From Aegilops tauschii subsp. strangulata (taxonomy: Eukaryota; Streptophyta; Magnoliopsida; Poales; Poaceae): a stretch of DNA of 64,000 bases. The position numbers and the translations under genes are program-made. The stretch lies in the NCBI RefSeq assembly GCF_002575655.3, contig NC_053037.3:255163135-255227134 (forward strand). Reading direction: 5' to 3'. The notes under the pieces were generated by a model. It searched no databases. It saw only the letters and a list, made by a program, of their open reading frames with translations, and had not been told where the DNA came from. This document shows, piece after piece, positions 46,303 through 57,852 of the stretch (position 1 is the first letter of the stretch; every line of letters begins with the position of its first letter).

Positions 46303-49300
46303 ATGGCTACTGACAAGTCAGCAAGAAAGGGTGGCAGGCAGCGCCGTGGGGATACAACCAAGGATTTGCCACCAGATCTTTTTGAAATGTACAAGATAGA
46401 TCCTGAAGAGAACTACAATCAGCGCAAGACTCGAATCCAATGGATTCGAAGATATTGGGCAGAGGAATGGTTCAAGTACAGATTTGTCACCGCTGAGTAT
46501 GCTGAAAAGAATGCTATCAAGCGACCATGGGGAGATATTATATACAGTGGTCTACTGCCCAAGTCCCGGTCTGAAGCCATTGCTCAAGGATTCTATCCTT
46601 GCATGGTCCGAGGACCATAGCCAGAGAATGCCGACCCATCTTCTCTGTTATGGTGTCGCGATGATAATCTGTTCAAGCGTAACTATAAGTTTGCAAAAGA
46701 TTCTGTTGTGAAGAACAAGAAAGCATTTGGACTCGACTTCAACCTTGGTCCATCTGCTCTAAGGGATGATGGCACCCGTGATGCCAATCCAAACATCGTC
46801 GGCCCCTTCTATAACCTCGAAGGCCTCATCACTCACATAGCAGTACAGGGGGCCGCCGTGGATCACTCAGCTGATGACGCAGATTCTGATGAAGCGCCAG
46901 CTCCTCCTAAGACACAGAAGCAGAAGAAATCAAAGGCTTTAAAGCCCTCTGCCGCACCAAAAGCTTTGCGTGCGAAGCCATTAGCCACTACACCTCCTGA
47001 AGCCAGTGTGCAATCTGAAGATCTCTCTCGTATCTCCAAGAAGACAGAGAAGTCCAAGCAGAAGAAGAAGCTCATCAAGAGTTCTGCGCAAGAACTGACC
47101 CCTGTTGCCGTTCCGCGGAATGAGGATGCCACCATTGATCTGTCTAGCGATGAAGATCTTGGTGATGATGCTCTTGAGCTCCTGATCAAGAGCAAGCAAG
47201 AGGCGGAGATTTTCAACGATCTGCCCCTCTTTGATGTGGATATTCTGAATAATTTCATTGATGAGTGGTTTGACAATCCGAGCCTCGGCATTGATGATCT
47301 TCAGCTCCCGGTAGACATAAGTGTCACATTCCACGGAGCCATTGCTAATGAGCTGGCTCTGGCTCAGAAGATCGTCGAGCTGAAGAACAAAATCGATTAT
47401 GAAAAGGCTCAATTCAAGAAGAACATGGACAAGCTCAGTGTGGCTGATGTTCAAAGCTTCAAGCAGATGCTGCATGACCTCAAGGAAGAGTTTCACAAGA
47501 AGCGTGAGGAAGCCAAAGGTTCAAGAGAGCGGATGAAATACTTCGCTGCTAAATGTGTTCAAGCTCACAATGAGGCAGAGAAGCGAAAGGCTCTTGGGTG
47601 TCCTGGCATCGACCCCAAGATGGCTGCCAAACAAAAGAAGAAGCCTACTGCGGCCCAAGCTGAAGCATCAAGGCAGGAAGCACCTCGCATTGTCTTCCCT
47701 GCCAGCATGACAGGCTCGAAGCCCAAGGTCCCCTCAGCAGCTTCAGAACTGAAGAAGACAAGGGCAGCTGAGGCCGAAGCCAAGATGCGCAAGCACAAGA
47801 ATGCCTCTAATGGTGCTCCATCAACGAAGAAGCCGAAGACAAAGTCTTCGCGGAAAGAGCGTGCTGCTGCCACAGAGCCACTTGTTGTCGAGCCCATCTC
47901 AGTTGCTCGTCCTGCCTCCACCAACCAAGAGTGTCAACTTGTAGTTCACGAGCCTGCTTTCACATAGGCCCCTGAAGATGAAGAAGTTCCAGCTGTCGAC
48001 CCCACCACAGCTGAAGACATTGGTCATGGCGACAATGTAGGAGATGATGAAGTCCTTCCTCAGATCGAGCACCAACTGGTATCATCGCCTGTTCTCACGA
48101 ACAGCGAACTCATTAGCATTGGTCGTCCTTTGACGCCAATTGCTCAGGATGCGTCGTGGGCTGATCACCCTCAACAAGACACACCAAGTCAAGATGACAC
48201 CCCCAGTACTCCCCCACCTCAAGTCACCACTCCGGTGCTTGACGATGACAATTACATGGTGCAAACCACTCCCTCACCACAGGCGTCGCCAGCTTTCCGC
48301 AGGCTTCGCAAAGGCCCTAGGCCACAGGTGGCCATGTCGAGCATTCCAGAGGGAGAAGTGCAACAAAGCTCAGTAGCACGCCAAGTGTTTCCTGAAGCCA
48401 CTCCCACTGCGAATGTCTCCGAGTCCGAAGCAAAAGCTGCTGAAGACATTCCGGCTGCATCAGCCGATGACAATGAAGAACCATGTCAAGAAGAAGAAAG
48501 AGTTTCCACAACCCCAGTCACTCAAGAAGTTGTTCTCGCGGAGAACGTGTCAGTGCCCGACCCTCCTGCTACTGAAGAGGAGGTTGAAAACATTGAGGCG
48601 GCCACAAACACCACTTCTGAAGCCAATGACGTTGTCATGGCTGAAGACATTGTGGCGCCTAAAGCAATGTTGCGCCTAAAACTAGTGTGCAACCTGAAGC
48701 CCCAGTCAATGCCGATGCTGCTGTTCCACCCCCAAGGCCTCAAACTATTGAGCAGGCATATGATCGCGGCTAACTTGTCACTGTCCGATGGCCTGTTCTG
48801 GTTCCTCCCACTGCTCCCGGACCACAATTTGACTACCATGTGGAGCAAAGGCCTCAGGTTCAGAAGCCAAAGCCCAGACTGCCAAGATTTCCCGGTGCTG
48901 CAACATCGCCAGGATCGTTCAATGTAAACAGCTTGAGGGCACACAACACTTTCTTTGACAGTGCCAAGAACCCGTACATGAAGCCAAAGATCCCATCTGA
49001 TCGCTTCTGGAGCTATCAGCAGCGTAGTTATTACTCATGTATCTTATACAATCAAGGGCGAATCTTTCCTCACATGCGTCTGGATTGTGAAGCCATTGCT
49101 GGTCTGCCCTGCTTGGAAGAAGCTCTAGACTATTTCAGAGATGCTAGCCTTCTGCAGTTCGTAACTGACAAAGAGCATTGGAATGAGGAGCTTTTGCTGC
49201 AATTCTATGCCACTCTTCACATTCGTGGCTACAACAGGGATCCGAAGACTTGAGTCCTTGAGTGGATGACAGGTGATGTGCACCATGAAGCCAAAGCTCA

Positions 49301-50288
49301 AGATATCATTGAGCTTACGTCCCTGCCCACTCCAGGTGAGCTCTATGAACCTGGTTGTCAGCTACACAGGAATGCATTGGAGAGCATATTTCAGAAGCCC
49401 GAGCCCAACATGAGTCAGATGCTCAGCATGATGAAGCCCCTGCCACAAGATGCTGAATATCCTAAGGAATTCTTTGTCGAAGACCTCGAGTATCTGCCCC
49501 GTACCATTTATCACATTGTAAGGCGAACTCTATGGCCCGTCTAAGGACATTCTCCTGCAGCCAAGCTTGTAGGCACGATGAAGATATTGGTGTTCTATAT
49601 TCTCAATGGCATCAGCTTCAATGCTCAAGATTTCTTCATCAGGCAACTTGCTGCATATGGAATTGATCTATTTGGCTTGAAGTTTTATGCTCCATGGGTG
49701 ATGCGCTTAATCAAGCTTCACTCCTCTGTCAACTATCAGCCCTCTGCGCGCAACCATCTTATCTTCTTGCCTGAGCTAGATATGTTTGTCGAAGCCATCT
49801 ACCCTGAGCCTGCCAAGGAGCCACTTTATCTTCATAATGTTTATCGCCAAAGCTTCTCGCAACCAATTGCAGGAGTTCTTGTTGCAACTCGTGTTTATCC
49901 TCTGGCTGGAAATACACATGCACCTCATCATGCAACTACTGAAGCCATTGAAAGCACCATTGCTCAAAGGCCTCGGAAGCGATCTCGTGTACTCAATGAC
50001 CGGGAGCTTCTTGTGGCCTTGCATCAGAAACAGGATAAGCACCATGACTGGCTGAAGCATCAGATGCAGAGCCTCTTGGTGGATGTTAATAGCATTCGCA
50101 ATCTTGCCACCAAGAATGCATTCGTATCACATGAAGCATGTCGGAGGTCCTGGAAGAGTCTGACATTGCTAAGCTCCGAAGACGATCTTCGCGAAGATGG
50201 CTTCACAGAGCACTACAAGTTTGATTCCACGCCTCCCCGGAATGCCGTCTTGCGTCGTACTCCTTCCTTAGCTTGGAGATATCCATGA
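46303..50288 (+). pseudogene. Third ORF of element G (SIRE-lineage env-position ORF), with stops
   Basis: The frame starts at ATG 46303 (MATDKSARKGGRQRRGD). It continues in phase through TAG at 46618-46620 and TAG at 47965-47967 to about 48660, where a small duplication of GCGCCTAAA shifts the frame. It resumes from 48840 to 50288, interrupted by TGA at 49251-49253 and TAA at 49542-49544. The protein would exceed 1200 residues: a basic N-terminus, lysine-rich patches (KSKQKKKLIK, TKKPKTKSSRKER), a long predicted coiled coil (about 47370-47600), a Pro- and Thr-rich acidic middle, and a more globular C-terminal half (SDRFWSYQQRSYYSCILYNQ onward). I see no signal peptide and no membrane span. 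In SIRE-type elements an ORF in this place is called env-like; its function is unknown. Confidence 0.65.
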
Positions 50289-50727
50289 TGCTAATGATAT
50301 GCAGAGCCATAAGCTTGGGGATGCTATGTTTGATGAAGATGATATTTTTAGTCCCCCAAGTTTTGATGAGAATATCTATTATGATGATATCATGCCTCCT
50401 ATTTATGATGATTATATTGATGAAAGTGGGTTTGGAAGAGTGTCAACTCTAGGTAATGATCCCACTATTTTGGAGGGTGTTGAATCTTATTGTAATAATG
50501 ATAAAAGTGGATTTGGTGAGGTCATGACTTTATTTAATGATGATTCCACTATTTTGGAAGAGGTTTCAATTGACTTTAATAAAAAATGCTATCTATACGA
50601 TTATTGTAATGATATGTATGCTATAAAGAGTAATGATATCCATGAAACTTGTCATCATGATTTTAATGCTCAGATTGATTATGTGAATCAAGTGTCATAT
50701 GATAGTTATTTCACTGAGTTTGCTCCC
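50279..50727 (+). repeat. Duplicated segment of host element E inside element G
   Basis: These 449 bases repeat 33418-33866 (the acidic ORF of element E up to the insertion point of G), without indels and with about four substitutions by eye. It is followed at once by the second LTR of G. The junction with the third ORF is within or just before ATATCCATGATGC (50279). No polypurine tract of G is present here. Confidence 0.95.
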
Positions 50728-52063
50728 TGTAAGTGCATCTAGTGCCACCCCTAGTTGGTTTTGGAGTACTGACGACAAACTTGGTTGAGGGACTAATGTG
50801 TTTGTGAGAATTGCGGGATAACACAGGTAGTAGTCCCTCATTGATTCGGTTTACCTACCGGAGGTGACCCCTAAAAATGTGTGAAGACATTGAAGACAAT
50901 GGTGGTCTGTGAAGATATTCACAACGAAGATTATGACTAGAGAAGACATTCACATGAAGACTATGGAGTGCAAAGACATAGTTGTTTCGTAGCTTCCTTT
51001 TCTTCTTTGTTGAGTCATAGGAACCACCATACTGTTAAGTGGGGTCCAAGTGAACAAAGTCAGAGTGACTGAAGTGATGCTCAACCAAATCCTATGTCTT
51101 CGAGCGAAGACAATGAGAGCAAATCTTATCCAGAGCTCCATGAGTCAGCTTTACTTGTAGCCCAAGTCAAGCTGTCGCGTGTGTTTGAAATCTGACCGTT
51201 GGACACGTGTCAGTTCCTTAGTGACCCAGGGTCATTTCGGACAAATCAGATCGGGTTGCCTCCTGGCTATAAATAGCCCACCCCCTACACCATAAATTGG
51301 TGGCTGCTCAAAGTTAGTGCACGGCTTTTGTCGTTTGAGAGCAACCCACCTCCGAAGCATTTGAGAGAGAGATCCTTGCGAGGACAAAGCCCAAAACACC
51401 CAGAGCCAAAGAGTGTTAGGCATCACTGAAGTCTTTCTGTCCGCGTGATCTGAAGACTGATTACACTTGAGGACTGTGAATCCTCCAGCCGGTTAGGCGT
51501 CGCGTTCTGAGCATCCAAGAGTCATTATGGATTGCCGGTGAACGAAGTCTGTGAAGGTTTGGGAGTCTACCTTGAAGACTTACCAGAGTGCTTGGGCGAG
51601 GACTAGGTGTCCTTAGCTCAAGGGGAATAAGGTGAAGACCCGGTCTTCTGAGTTGAATCTCAGCCTCCCTAACTAGACATACAGTTGTCACAGCAACTGG
51701 AACCGGTCCAACAAATCCTTGTCCTCTCCAAGCAACTGGTTCTATCACTTCCCTCTCTTTACTTACTGTTTGTCTTCATGAAGTCATTGCCTGCTTGCAT
51801 GATCTGATTGACTTCACTGTGTGAAGACTGTTGTTGTTTGGCTTCATACTATCTTCCATCCTGATCCATACTGCCTAGCTGCTAATAATCTTCGTGCTTC
51901 CACTTCATTACTTACATGTCTATGGCTTGTCTAGTGTAGTCTTCCTTCCGCTGCATATCTATAGGTTCATTTCTATTGTCTGTCTTCGAAACTCCCATAT
52001 TTTGAAGACTTTCATAAAAAATCGCTTATTCACCCCACCTCTAGTCGATAACTAGCACTTTCA
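50728..52063 (+). repeat. 3' LTR of element G
   Basis: 1336 bases with the same ends as the 5' LTR. Its right neighbour is the target duplication CTCCC and then the resumed element E. Its left neighbour is not the internal end of G but the duplicated host segment. Divergence from the 5' LTR is about 3 per cent beyond the first 87 bases, against about 1 per cent for the duplicated host segment. Confidence 0.9.
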
Positions 52064-52068
52064 CTCCC

Positions 52069-52257
52069 ACTACTATTCATGAGAATAAATTTGCTTATGT
52101 GGAGAGTAATAAAATTTCTATGCTTGTAGATCATGAAAAGAATGCTTTATGTGATAGTTATATTGTTGAATTCATTCATGGTGCTACTGAAAATTATTAT
52201 GAGAGAGGAACTTATGCTTATATACATCTCAATAATATCAAGTTTCCTCTCTCTATG
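52069..52257 (+). mobile_element. Element E, continuation after element G
   Basis: ACTACTATTCATGAGAATAA continues the acidic ORF of element E beyond the CTCCC duplication, with LVDHEKNALCDSYIVEFIHG still readable. Around 52257 the similarity to Sabrina-type sequence, as I remember it, stops at CTCTATG and element H begins. The rest of E and its 3' LTR are not in the window. Confidence 0.65.
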
Positions 52258-52481
52258 TGTTGAACTCCAATGGAGTCTCCTCTCTCTCAAGAGAAATCCC
52301 ATAAGGGGAGGTACATGAGCTAAGCTCTAATGTCTAGATCTATTCGTAACTTTCCTTAAATGGAGGAGGAGGAGTATATATAGGTACAAGGCATGAAGGG
52401 GTAAGGAGGGATGAAATGGGGATACAAGGGCAAATCCCAACAGTAACACACACACAGCCCCGTGTGCACGAGGTAAGTGGA
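52258..52481 (-). mobile_element. Element H, left part: unidentified LTR-like sequence
   Basis: It begins TGTTGAACTCCAATGGAG, so on the minus strand it ends with CAACA, a plausible LTR terminus. A TATA run (TATATATA, 52375-52382) on the minus strand suggests an LTR promoter in that orientation. It holds no ORF. It is interrupted by element I at 52482 and resumes at 60741. I do not recognise the family. Confidence 0.4.
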
Positions 52482-54040
52482 TGCTACCTCTTGACCATGC
52501 GTTGGTTTTCCCTTGAAGAGGAAAGGGTGATGCAGCAAAGCAGCGTAAGTATTTCCCTCGGTTTTTTAGAACCAAGGTATCAATCCAGTAGGAGATTACA
52601 CGCAAGTCACCTAGTACCTGCACAAACAATCAAGAACCTTGCAACCAACGCGATAAAGGGGTTGTCAATCCCTTCATAGTCACTCGCAAAAGTGAGATCT
52701 AATAAAGATAGTAAATTAAATATTTTTGGTATTTTTGTTGTATAGATTGGAAAGTAAATATTGCAAAATAAAATAAATATGAAACTAGAATTATAGATCG
52801 GAAACTTATATGATGTAAAATAGACCCGGGGGCCATAGGTTTCACTAGTGGCTTCTCTCATGATAGCATGTATTACGGTGGGTGAACAAATTACTGCCGA
52901 GCAATTGATAGAAAAGTGCATAGTTATGAGAATATCTAGGAAATGATCATAAATATAGTCATCACGTCTGTGTCAAGTAGACCGAAACGATTCTGCATCT
53001 ACTACTATTACTCCACACATCGACCGCTATCCAGCATGCATCTAGAGTATTAAGTTCATAAGAACAGAGTAACGCATTAAGCAAGATGACATGATGTAGA
53101 GGGATAAACTCAAGCAATATGATATAAACCCCATCTTTTTATCCTCGATGCAACAATACAATACGTGCCTTGTTGCCCCTACTGTCACTGGGAAAGGACA
53201 CCGCAAGATTTAACCCAAAGCTAAGCACTTCTCCCATTGCAAGAAAGAACAATCTAGTAGGCCAAACTAAACCGATAATTCGAAGAGACTTGCAAAGATA
53301 TCAAATCATGCATATAAGAATTCAGAGAAGAACCAAATATTATTCATAGATAATCTTGATCATAAATCCACAATTCATCGGATCTCGGCAAACACACCGC
53401 AAAAAGTATTACATCGAATAGATCTCCAAGAACATCGAGGAGAACTTTGTATTGAGAATCAAAGAGAGAGAAGAAGCCATCTAGCTAATAACTATGGACC
53501 CGAAGGTCCATGGTAAACTACTCACGCTTCATCGGAGAGGCTATGGTGTTGACGTAGAAGCCCTCCGTGATCGATTCCCCCTCCGGCAGATCGCCGAAAA
53601 AGGCCCCAAGATGGGATCTCACGGGTACAGAAGGTTGCGCGGTGGGAAAGTGGTTTCGTGGCTCTCCCTGATGGTTTTAGGGTATAAGAGTATATATAGG
53701 CGAAAGAAGTACGTCGGTGGAGCTCCGTGGGGCCCACGAGGGTGGGGGGCGCGCCCTCCTGCCTCGTTGCCGCCTCACGGAGTTCCAGACTTCAACTCCA
53801 AGTCTTCTGGATTGCGTTTGTTCCAAGAAAGATCCTCGCGAAGGTTTCATTCCGTTTGGTATTCCTTTTCTGCAAAACACTGAAATAGGCAAAAAAACAG
53901 AAACTGGCACTGGGCCTTCGGTTAATAGGTTAGTCCCAAAAATAATATAAAAGAGCATATTAAAGCCCATTAAACATCCAAAACAGATAATATAATAGCA
54001 TGGAACAATCAAAAATTATAGATACGTTGGAGACGTATCA
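52482..54040 (-). repeat. 3' LTR of element I
   Basis: 1559 bases; the minus strand starts TGATACGTCTCCAACGTATC and ends AAGAGGTAGCA. The TATA box TATATATA is at 53691-53698. It differs from the 5' LTR at about 3 per cent of positions by eye. Confidence 0.9.
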
Positions 54041-54055
54041 AGCATCCCAAAGCTT
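54041..54055 (-). other. Polypurine tract of element I
   Basis: The minus strand reads AAGCTTTGGGATGCT directly before the start of the 3' LTR, in the position of the plus-strand primer. Confidence 0.65.
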
Positions 54056-56847
54056 AATTCCTGCTCGTCCTCGAGTAGGTAAATGATAAAAATAGAAATT
54101 TTGATGTGGAATGCTACCTAACATAATTTTCAATGTATTTCTCTTTATTGTGGCATGAATGTTCATCCATAAGATTCAAAATAAAAGTTTAATATTGACA
54201 TAAAAAACAATAATACTTCAAGGATACTAATAAAGCAATCATGTCTTCTCAAAATAACATGGCCAAAGAAAGTTATCCCCACAAAATCATATAGTCTGGC
54301 TATGCTCTATCTTCCTCACACAAATTATTTAATCATGCACAACCCCGATGACAAGCCAAGAAATTGTTTCATACTTTTGATGTTCTCAAACTTTTTCAAT
54401 CTTCACGCAATACATGAGTGTGAGCCATGGACATAGCACTATAGGTGGAATAGAAAGGTGGTTGTGGAGAAGACAAAAAGGAGAAGATAGTCTCACATCA
54501 ACTAGGCATATCAACGGGCTATGGAGATGCCCATCAATAGATATCAATGTGAGTGAGTAGGAATTGCCATGCAACGGATGCACTAGAGCTATAAGTGTAT
54601 GAAAGCTCAACAAAAGAAACTAAGTGGGTGTGCATCCAACTTGCTTGCTCACGAAGACCTAGGGCAATTTGAGGAAGCCCATCATTGGAATATACAAGCC
54701 AAGTTCTATAATGAAAAATTTCCCACTAGTATATGAAAGTGACAACATAGGAGACTCTCTATCATGAAGATCATAGTGCTACTTTGAAGCACAAGTGTGG
54801 TAAAAGGATAGTAGCATTGCCCCTTCTCTCTTTTTCTCTCATTTTTTATTTTGTTTGGGCCTTTCTCTTTTCTTTTTTTATGGCCTCTTTTTTTCGTCCG
54901 GAGTCTCATCCCGACTTGTGGGGGAATCATAGTCTCCATCATCCTTTCCTCACTGGGACAATGCTCTAATAAAGATCATCACACTTTTATTTACTTACAA
55001 CTCAATACTTAGAACAAAATATGACTATGTGAATGCCTCCGGCGGTGTACCGGGATGTGCAATGATTCAAGAGTGACATGTATGAAAAAATATGACCGGT
55101 GGCTTTGCCACAAATACGATGTCAACTACATGGTCATGCAAAGCAGCATGACAATGATGGAGCGTGTCATAATAAACGGAACGGTGGAAAGTTGCATGGC
55201 AATATATCTCGGAATGGCTATGGAAATGCCATAATAGGTAGGTATGGTGGCTGTTTTGAGGAAGGTATATGGTGGGTGTATGATACCGGCGTAAGTTGTC
55301 CGGTATTAGAGAGGCTAGCAATGGTGGAAGGGTGAGAGAGCGTATAATCCATGGACTCAACATTAGTCGTAAAGAACTCACATACTTATTGCAAAAATCT
55401 ATTAGTTATCAAAACGAAGTACTACGCGCATGCTCCTAGGGGAATAGATTGGTAGGAAAAGACCATCGCTCGTCCCCGACCACCACTCATAAGGAAGACA
55501 ATCAATAAATAAATCATGCTCCGACTTCATCACATAACGGTTCACCATACGTGCATGCTACGGGAATCACAAACTTTAACACAAGTATCTCTCAAATTCA
55601 CAACTACTCAACTAGCATGACTCTAATATCACCATCTTCATATCTCAAAACAATCATAATGAATCAAACTTCTCATAGTATTCAATGCACTTTATATGAT
55701 AGTTTTTATTATACCCATCTTGGATGCTCATCATATTAGGACTAACTTTATGGCCAAAGCAAATTACCATGCTGTTCTAAAAGACTCTCAAAATAATATA
55801 AGTGAAGCATGAGAGATCAATAATTTCTATAAAATAAAACCACCACCGCGCTTTAAAAAGATATAAGTGAAGCACTAGAGCAAAATTATCTAGCTCAAAA
55901 GATATAAGTGAAGCACATAGAGTATTCTAATAAATTCCGATTCATGCGTGTCTCTCCAAAAGGTGTGTACAGCAAGGATGATTGTGGTAAACTAAAAATC
56001 AAAGACTCAAATCATACAAGACGCTCCAAGCAAAACACATATCATGTGGTGAATAAAAATATAGCCTCAAGTAAAGTTACCGATAGACGAAGACGAAAGA
56101 GGGGATGCCTTGTGGGGCATCCCCAAGCTTAGGCTTTTGGTTGTCCTTGAATTTTACCTTGGGGTGCCCTGGGCATCCCCAAGCTTAGGCTCTTGCCACT
56201 CCTTATTCCAAAATCCATCAAATCTTTACTCAAAACTTGAAAACTTCACAACACAAAACTTAAACAGAAAATCTCATGAGCTCCGTTAGTATAAGAAAAT
56301 AAACCACCACTTTAAGGTACTGTAATGAACTCATTATTTATTTATATTGGCGTTAAACCTACTATATTCCAACTTCCCTATGATTCATACCCCCGATACT
56401 ACTCATAGATTCATCAAAACAAGGAAACAACACACAAAAACAGAATATGTCAAAACAGAACAGTCTGTAGCAATCTGTATCAAACGAATACTTATGTAAC
56501 TCCAAAAATTCTGAAATAAATTAGTGGACGTGAGTAATTTTTCTATTAATCATCTGCAAAAAGAATCAACCTAAAAGCACTCTCCAGTAAAAAATGGCAT
56601 CTAATCTCGTGAGCGCAAAAGTTTTTGTTTTTTACAGCAAGATCGCAAAGACTTCACCCATGTCTTCCCAAAGGTTCTACTTGGCACAAACACTAAGTAA
56701 AACATAAAACCACATCTAAACAGAGGCTAGATGAATTATTTATTACTAAATAGGAACAAAAAGCAAAGAATAAAAATAAAATTGGTTTGCCTCCCAACAA
56801 GCGCTATCGTTTAACGCCCCTAGCTAGGCATAAAGACAACAATAGAT
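54056..56847 (-). mobile_element. Non-coding 3' region of element I
   Basis: No reading frame here resembles reverse transcriptase, integrase or the extra ORF of element A. Two GCCTAAGCTTGGGGATGCC motifs (minus strand, around 56120-56140 and 56170-56190) match the purine-rich motif in the 3' tail of element A. The small frames present are incidental. Confidence 0.6.
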
Positions 56848-57852
56848 CTAGGTATTGCTATCTTCGGTATGCAATCCATAAGTGGCTCTCATAATTGATT
56901 CATAAGGCAATTTAATTTTCTTTCTAGGGAAGTGTTCCATGCCTTTCCTTAACGGAAATTGAAATCTAATATTTCCTTCTTTCATGTCAATAATTGCACC
57001 AATCGTTCTAAGGAAAGGTCTACCAAGAATAATAGGACATGTAAGATTGCAATCTATATCAAGAACAATGAAATCTACGGGCACATAATTTCTATTTGCA
57101 ACAATAAGAACATCATTAATCCTCCCCATAGGTTTCTTAATGGTGGAATCCGCAAGATGCAAATTTAAAGAACAATCATCAAATTCACGGAAACCTAGCA
57201 CATCGCACAAAGTTTTTGGGATCGTGGAAACACTAGCACCCAAATCACATAAAGCATAGCATTCATGATCTTTAATCTTAATTTTAATAGTGGGTTCCCG
57301 CTCATCATAAAGTTTTCTAGGGATAGAAACTTCTAGTTCAAGCTTTTCTTCATAAGATTGCATTAAAGCATCAATGATATGTTTAGTGAAAGCTTTATTT
57401 TGATTATAAGCATGAGGAGAATTCAACACAGATTGCAACAAGGAAATACAATCTATCAAAGAGCAATTATCATAATTAAATTCCTTGAAATCCAAAATAG
57501 TGGGTTCATTGCTATGTAAAGTTTTGACCTCTTCAATCCCACTTTTATTAATTTTTGCATCAAGATCTAAAAACTCCGAATCATTGGGACGCCTTTTAAC
57601 TAAAGTTGACTGATCTCCAGTCCCATCTTTATCAAGATTCATATTGGAAAACAAAGATTTAATAGGAGTCACATCAATCACTTTTAGATCTTCATCGTTA
57701 TTATCATGAAAACTAGAAGAACACGCTTTCACAAAGCAATCTTTTTTAGCACGCATCCTAGCGGTTCTTTCTTTGCACTCATCAATGGAAATTCTCATGG
57801 CTTTGAGAGACTCATTGATATCATGCTTAGGTGGAATAGATCTAAGTTTCAA
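56848..57852 (-). CDS. Protease-containing frame of element I (334 residues, open)
   Basis: The open frame contains the aspartic protease motif DLGASVSTIP at residues 203-212 and the C-terminal IILGRPFLRTIGAIIDM, so the retropepsin-like domain is complete. The N-terminal 190 residues are a charged linker continuous with Gag in intact relatives. The frame is joined to gag by a frameshift near 57850. The stop at 56848-56850 lies after a basic tail, and no reverse transcriptase follows. The enzyme would process Gag in the particle. The active-site motif appears undamaged, in contrast to element A. Confidence 0.8.
   Translation of the reverse strand: MKLRSIPPKHDINESLKAMRISIDECKERTARMRAKKDCFVKACSSSFHDNNDEDLKVIDVTPIKSLFSNMNLDKDGTGDQSTLVKRRPNDSEFLDLDAKINKSGIEEVKTLHSNEPTILDFKEFNYDNCSLIDCISLLQSVLNSPHAYNQNKAFTKHIIDALMQSYEEKLELEVSIPRKLYDEREPTIKIKIKDHECYALCDLGASVSTIPKTLCDVLGFREFDDCSLNLHLADSTIKKPMGRINDVLIVANRNYVPVDFIVLDIDCNLTCPIILGRPFLRTIGAIIDMKEGNIRFQFPLRKGMEHFPRKKIKLPYESIMRATYGLHTEDSNT

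Larger units (their letters stand above)
33867..52063 (+). mobile_element. Element G: Maximus-like (SIRE lineage) Copia retrotransposon
   Basis: Five bases CTCCC flank it (33862-33866 and 52064-52068). It has LTRs of about 1.33 kb, an initiator-methionine tRNA primer site, gag, protease, integrase, reverse transcriptase and RNase H in Copia order, then a long third ORF, which is the SIRE-lineage layout. Its 18.2 kb is inflated by a 4.5-kb tandem array in pol and by a duplicated piece of its host element E before the 3' LTR. The true 3' end of the internal region, with the polypurine tract, is missing. Stops and frameshifts make every gene after the first gag segment non-functional. Confidence 0.85.

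Noticed and set aside
54041..56847. A hidden reverse transcriptase or integrase in element I
   Set aside because: I looked for YVDD/FIDD, the integrase zinc finger and DDE motifs in all frames by eye and found none.
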